Shown: piece after piece, positions 59,261-64,000 of the stretch
How the letters are laid out: each line of letters opens with the position of its first letter
How positions within the stretch are numbered: position 1 is the stretch's first letter
Assembly: GCA_028023455.1 (NCBI GenBank)
Contig: JAQFVV010006216.1
Coordinates: 4,914,877-4,978,876 of the forward strand
DNA from: Epiperipatus broadwayi
Lineage: Eukaryota; Onychophora; Udeonychophora; Euonychophora; Peripatidae
Length of the DNA: 64,000 bases
Direction of reading: 5' to 3'
Notes under the pieces: model-generated
Told to the model about the DNA's origin: nothing
The model's database searches: none
What the model saw: only the letters and a program-made list of their open reading frames with translations
Made by a program: the position numbers and the translations under genes

Positions 59261-59754
59261 GATATAACGGAACTGCTGGGTACACCATATGACAATACGA
59301 ATACAACTCAGTAGTTGGATGACTTGAATACAATGTGTCAACCAACCTACAAGTCATATCCAAAATTTATGATTCGGTGGCTTACGTGGGTGCATCAGAT
59401 GTTACTGAGTTAAAAATGGCATATAACAAAGGGAGTGCATCTCACTACTGTCAGACCTCGGTCTTCGAATAGGAAGCTAAAGGTGTCACAATAAAATGCC
59501 TAGTGCCAAATTACATCTCCATTCAATATACTAACTTATAATTTACTGACAATATTTCAATGTAAGCTAGACTAGTGCATATTTATTACATCTCCCTTTT
59601 TAGGCCCCATTACACCACAGAATTCAAACTCAGGGAGTTCTTGCAGTCAGCTCTCTTCAGGGATGGATTTACTCAATTATTAACCAAATATGCCTATGTA
59701 TAAGCATAGATATAGAAAAATACTGATGATGATCAATTATTTATAAGAGCAATA

Positions 59755-59950
59755 CATAATGAGGATAATGATCATCAAATCTTTAATGGTGTAAATTCCT
59801 GATGATGATCAAACATCTAGTGGAAAAAATGCACAATGATGATGGTGATGATTAAACATCTAGTGGTATAAATGCACAATGATAATGGTGATGATCAAAC
59901 ATCTAGTGGTATAAATTCACAATGATAATGGTGATGATCAAATAAAGATC
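59755..59950 (+). repeat. ~44-bp tandem repeat in the 5' LTR
   Basis: About four units containing GATGATCAAACATCTAGTGG and AAATGCACAATGATAATGG; the sister LTR has two to three. Confidence 0.75.
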
Positions 59951-60104
59951 AGATTGATTTAAACAACTTATTACATTTACTAACTACATATATAATAAAT
60001 ATTTACAAACAAAAAATAATAAAATAAATAAATATTCAGTTATCAAGAATGGTTTTCTATCATATTGATTGCTTCACACAACAAAAACAAAATAATTTAA
60101 AGTA

Positions 60105-61229
60105 CACCTGCGTCTCTTTTTACACGGACTTATTTAACACGATTTTGAAGCTATGCGATTCATGTTTCTTTGGAAGTCAAACTCCGATAATGCGCTATTA
60201 CTTTAAATATTAAATTTCGTGCACTTACATCATATTGAAAGTAATAACACATTATTGGAATTCGACTTTCATCTTAGTAATTTCAATATTTTCAGTGCTT
60301 TATAATAGTAAGATTGTATGCAATAATGAAATTAAAATCATGATCTCCACATTTTATGTTTACACACATTAAATTTTACAAGATTATAATGTAAATTTCT
60401 TCAAAAATTGTGCATGTTAATTTTGCATTTTAAATCACATTCTGTTTTTGCTTTTTAAAAAAGAATGTAATCAATTATTAATCATTTAGTGTCTGCAAGT
60501 TTATTTTTAAAAGGTGAGTAATAGCAGTGGGCACACTTAAATTTGACAATGGGCACACTTACATTTGACAATTAAAATCTGCTTTTTAATTGTAATTAAC
60601 AATTTAAAAATTATTTACTGTGACTTGAAATTAATGTGATGTGAAACGTAATTTGATTTTTAAACAGAATTGAAAATTAAAAAATTAAAGACAAAAATAA
60701 GAATTTAATTTTTAGTTGTTAGTTTCATAAACAATTAATAAAATCATCGTCTCAAAGATTAATTACTAATTACATTGTCACCAGAAAACCATTAACACAA
60801 CATGAGTGTGAAGTTGGTGATAGTTGTATTTCCTCTTGTGAAGAATCTGATTTTTTACCAGTTTGCAAATGAACCTGTTTATTGGCAAATAGTGATAATA
60901 ATTAAAATGTGTAAAAAAATGTAAATTACTGTACTGTAAATTATGCATAAAAATATATTATTTTGAATAAAATTAAATAAAGTTAAAAAAGTTTGTCTTG
61001 TATCAATTTTTTTCAAATTTCAAATTTTTTATTAGTCATATTTTATTTCCTTATTTTTTTTGTGCGAATTTTAAAGTAATTTTACATTGGTGCTTTGCTT
61101 TTATGCAACTTTTGAAAAATCACAGTCCGTATCTCCCCTTTTTCAAGGTAAGTTACATCTATTTTGCATGATTTCGTTTGCATGTGTTTTCTGAAGAACC
61201 TATCTATCGCATAAAATGAGACCCAGGTG
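60105..61229. mobile_element. MITE with TA target duplication (pogo/Tigger-like ends)
   Basis: A 1125-bp insertion bounded by TA on both sides (60103-60104, 61230-61231). The empty site AAGTATATTATA is intact at 52232-52243 in the sister LTR. Terminal inverted repeats of ~24 bp read CACCTG(C/G)GTCTC(T/A)TTTTA. TA duplication places it in the Tc1/mariner superfamily. The subterminal text (TTTTTACACGG, TTTAACACGATTTTG) resembles pogo/Tigger elements. There is no transposase; the 64-codon minus frame at its right end crosses the boundary and is not coding. Confidence 0.82.
60174..60268. repeat. imperfect hairpin inside the MITE
   Basis: AAGTCAAACTCCGATAATG with CGCTATTACTTT (60174-60204) is mirrored by GAAAGTAATAACACATTA with TTGGAATTCGACTT (60237-60268), about 32-bp arms with a ~32-bp loop. 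Confidence 0.7.
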
Positions 61230-62372
61230 TATATTATATACAAAATTATATTATATAATTCATTAAATATATACATAAAATTTTAAAAAAAGCAAAATGA
61301 GAGTTCAGTAATTCCAAAACTACCCCATTAATGTAATTATTAGAATGATATTTTTAGGTTAGGGTAAATATATTTATAACTATTTTTTTATTATATATAT
61401 ATAGCCCCACTCCATTTATTGTGTTTGTAAATCATAGTAAAAATTAATGATAGATACAAAAAAGACCTTTTATTCTAGTGTGTTAATTGTGCACTCATAA
61501 ATAAAACAAAATTACAAGTAAATACTATTAAAACTTGTTAGTAAATAATATATATAGTTTTGTTTGTCCTAAAGTTTGCCCTCAATGTTAAATATATAAA
61601 AACCTTACTTGAGATTGCCTTGATGGATCAATGTTGAATTTCCAGAGGAATCTATAAATTTCCTTTTATTAAAAATAATACATATTAATTGACTATGATT
61701 GCTTTTTTTTTTAAATACATCAACATATGATATTTATCCATCCACTGCTTCCACTTTTAAATTGCAGGTGATCGAATTTGAAAATGAATCTTGAATACAC
61801 AATAAAATAAAATTACAATATATAATCTTTCAAATATAAATGATAAAAGCAAAAAATAATCACATGAATTGAAACAATATATTTATCCTGAGAAAAACAA
61901 GCATTTTGTCTACAGTTAAGACTTATAAAATGTCAATCTCCATGTATATCGCTCCTGTTCACCAACTCTCTTAATATTCATATATTTCATGTTACTTGAT
62001 TAAAACAGACACATACCTATTAGCTCTCCTGAACATATATAAATCCATAGAAGATTGATGTACACCAGCATTCTCTAAATAGACATCTTGATAAAAAATT
62101 TTATAATGACATTGAAGCTAGCTTTGGAATGTCCTACAGTACTGGTCTCTACCCCACACACCTTGTAATGACTTTTTTCAATCACTATTAATTATATTGT
62201 AGCTTCAATAGATATGTGAAAATGGCTTGAAGAAACAATTAATTTCTAGTATTTTCACATTTCTTTTTTATTATTTTTATAATAATAAATTCCAGTTTGC
62301 AGAATAAATTATGTCATTAGTTCATTCCTGGTAATTATAAATTAAAGTTTAAATTTCCAGTTTCCTTTTATT

Positions 62373-62383
62373 CAAATTATAAA
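62373..62383 (+). other. empty target site of retrozyme 2
   Basis: CAAATTATAAA occurs once here, between TTTCCTTTTATT and GATTTTAATATT. In the 3' LTR the same site is duplicated around the 1284-bp insertion. Confidence 0.9.
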
Positions 62384-63028
62384 GATTTTAATATTATTAA
62401 TTTTAAAATATTGACATTAAATTTTAAAATACATATTCTTACTGTTTACTTTTTTTTTTAAATGCTGAATTTTTTAAAAAAATTAAAGACTTTTTTTATT
62501 ATGTTTTTACAGTCCTGTTCTTAAACCACAAGTGAAGAATGCTGCATTGTCTTCCTCGTGCTAGCTAAAACCCTATTGTTACAAACTAACAAAAAAAACA
62601 AATTATAAAACATTATTATTATTATTTATTTAATCTTCATTATTTCAAATTCAATCACTTAGCAACAATTTTGACCTCATATAATTTTGATCTTTGATTA
62701 TGTCCATTCTACAAGACAAGTAATTATTTTAGTTAAAGTTATTAAATGAATAAAAGAAAAACAATTAATTTTTACCAATAGACAAACATTAGTTTATATG
62801 TATGTTCATATGCATGTGTAATGAATTTGTTTGCTTTCTCACAATATATAAAAAAATAAGAATTAATTTCTCAAACATATTAGTTTATATATATGTCTAT
62901 ATATGTATATGCCACATGTGTATAAGTAAGTATGAAGAATAAATTATTTGCCTACCACTTGGTCTGAATTCAACCATTGTGAAAGAAATTGGGACAGGTG
63001 TGAAGTTGGTTGTAAGCCATCTCTTACA

Positions 63029-63230
63029 ATATTTATATATTATAATGGGACAACTTGATTAACCTTATATGTCATACCCTGTTGTGGCACCAGATATAAT
63101 GCACAGCCATACACAGATGTCCCAGTCCAAAAATACACTTGGATATTTTTATCAACTGTAACATCTTTATGCCTAATGCATTGTATGCCAGATATAACAA
63201 AACCCACTACCACAAAGTTAATGGTGCCAG
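63029..63230. other. spacer with repeated LTR/primer-site-like junctions
   Basis: Three strings resemble the LTR-end/primer-site junction (minus strand TATATC-TGG): 63084-63100, 63185-63198 and 63223-63237. Only the third continues into recognisable LTR sequence. The minus 75-codon frame 63040-63267 is not recognisable. Confidence 0.5.
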
Positions 63231-63500
63231 ATATACCGTAACCATAATGTATACCATATGATGACACAAATATGACTAAGTAGTTGGATAACTTGGATGA
63301 AATATGTCAACCCACTACAACAAATCATATCCTAAATTTGTGATTTGACAACACATTTGGGTGTGTCAGATGTTTCAGAATTAACAATGGCATGTAATAA
63401 AGGGAGTGCATCTCACTAATATCAGATCTGAGCCTTCAAATAGGAAGCTACAGATGTCACAATGAAATGCCCAGTTCCAAGTCACATTTACTTTCAATAT
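63231..63500 (-). repeat. third, truncated copy of the long LTR
   Basis: ATATACCGTAACC, then ACCATATGATGACAC, AGTAGTTGGAT, GTGTGTCAGATGTTTC, AAAGGGAGTGCATCTCACTA follow the beginning of the LTR copies at 51500 and 59261. At 63501 it gives way to the RTE 3' end, which probably inserted into it. Confidence 0.75.
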
Positions 63501-64000
63501 CATCATCAACCATTATCAATCCATTGCAGGATGAAGGTCTCTCCAAGTTTAATCCATCTTCTCCGATCTTTAGCTTCTCTTCTCCACAACACCCCTGCAC
63601 ATTTTCTTATTTCATCCATCCATCTCACATGTGGTCTCTTTCTGGGTCTTTTACAATCTCTTGGAATCCAGTTGAAAATTTCAATTGTCCATCTATTATC
63701 ATCTCTTCTAGCAATATGTCCAGCCCAACTTCATTTCAATCTTTTAATTTTTTCAATAAAGTCAGTAACACCTGTTTGTTGTCTTACCCATACATTGCAT
63801 TTTTGATCTCTTCTTGTTACCCCCAACATATACCTCTCCATACTCCTTTGACTGGTCTGAAGTCTCTGTATTGCTCTTCTATTATGTGTCCAAGTCTCGG
63901 ATCCATAAGTAAGAACTGGTAAAACACATTTGTTAAAAACCATCCTTTTCAAACACATAGGCATATTTCAGTTATTTCTACCAAAAGCACTCCAATCAAG
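63501..64000 (-). pseudogene. RTE LINE 3' end, running off the window
   Basis: Minus strand. The frame 63964-63731 (MPMCLKRMVFNKCVLPVL, YGSETWTHNRRAIQRL, RSMERYMLGVTRRDQK) corresponds to the C-terminus of the RTE at 41015-43190. The coding end continues in other phases to about 63520, and the tail GGTTGATGATG abuts the LTR fragment at 63500. Frameshifts are present downstream of 63731. The rest of the element lies beyond 64000. Confidence 0.85.

Larger units (their letters stand above)
51498..63028 (-). mobile_element. Ty3/gypsy-like LTR element with very long LTRs, apparently lacking RT
   Basis: Two ~2.6-kb direct repeats flank a 3.9-kb interior in minus orientation. The 3' LTR is 51498-55353 (including a 1.3-kb retrozyme) and the 5' LTR is 59261-63028 (including a 1.1-kb MITE). 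The interior starts with a primer-binding site (TGGCACCCAACA, 59260-59249) and ends with a polypurine tract (AGGAGAGGGG, 55363-55354). LTRs start TGTTATAAGAG or TGTAAGAG. Both outer flanks are AT tracts. The interior encodes unrecognised modules (56740-58797) and integrase C-terminal GPY/F modules. I see no protease, RT or RNase H, so it was probably mobilised in trans or has lost these by deletion. Confidence 0.78.
59261..63028 (-). repeat. 5' LTR of the gypsy-like element (with a MITE inside)
   Basis: Matches the 3' LTR over its length apart from the MITE at 60105-61229. Without it the LTR is about 2.64 kb. It preserves the empty target of retrozyme 2 at 62373-62383. Confidence 0.85.

Noticed and set aside
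61082-61276. 64-codon minus frame at the right end of the MITE
   Set aside because: It crosses the MITE/LTR boundary and lacks transposase motifs.

Overview
The window looks like nuclear DNA of an AT-rich animal genome, most likely an invertebrate. The sequence is roughly 70% A+T by eye. It carries the transposable elements expected of metazoans: RTE-type LINEs, Ty3/gypsy elements, a Merlin DNA transposon, a TA-targeting miniature transposon and hammerhead-ribozyme 'retrozyme' repeats. I found no convincing host gene, rRNA or tRNA. The species and phylum cannot be fixed from the sequence. The window is best read as a layered stack of insertions, several of them datable relative to one another through target-site duplications (TSDs) and internal empty sites.

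Layout. 1-4210: AT-rich DNA without a gene. 4211-7199: a solo-LTR-like repeat (family A). 7200-13950: AT-rich, gene-free, with small tandem repeats. 14115-18090: a decayed minus-strand Ty3/gypsy element (gag, protease, RT/RNase H, integrase). 18189-24526: a second LTR-like repeat (family C) split by a full-length RTE LINE (18483-21970) with an uninterrupted 947-codon frame and an 11-bp TSD. 24547-28986: a second family C copy, abutting the first across an AT microsatellite and carrying a 50-bp satellite with a four-unit higher-order period. 29535-30110: an old RTE 3' end. 32150-33310: a decayed gypsy integrase. 36840-37735: a gypsy gag with two zinc-knuckle remnants. 37740-48696: a family A LTR that appears to be split by about 8.5 kb containing an RTE pseudogene, a ~190-bp tandem repeat and a Merlin transposon (43485-47447, 8-bp TSD). 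The Merlin element itself contains a hammerhead retrozyme insertion (44625-45479, 14-bp TSD). 51498-63028: a large minus-strand gypsy-like element with ~2.6-kb LTRs, a primer-binding site, a polypurine tract, an unrecognised duplicated coding module and integrase C-terminal modules, but no visible RT. 63231-63500: another fragment of the same LTR. 63501-64000: the 3' end of a further RTE copy.

The most interesting content is the pair of hammerhead-bearing insertions at 44625-45479 and 53416-54699. They belong to different sequence families (unit about 456 and 475 bp). Both nevertheless have the same architecture: tandem units in one orientation joined to units in the opposite orientation, each unit with a type I hammerhead core and a very short stem III, and 11-14-bp TSDs. 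In both, one outer end lies about 116 nt and the other about 155 nt downstream of the predicted self-cleavage site. For the second insertion the empty target survives in the sister LTR (62373-62383), which confirms its boundaries. This matches published hammerhead retrozymes and Penelope-like terminal repeats in kind; I found no Penelope reverse transcriptase here, so these look non-autonomous.
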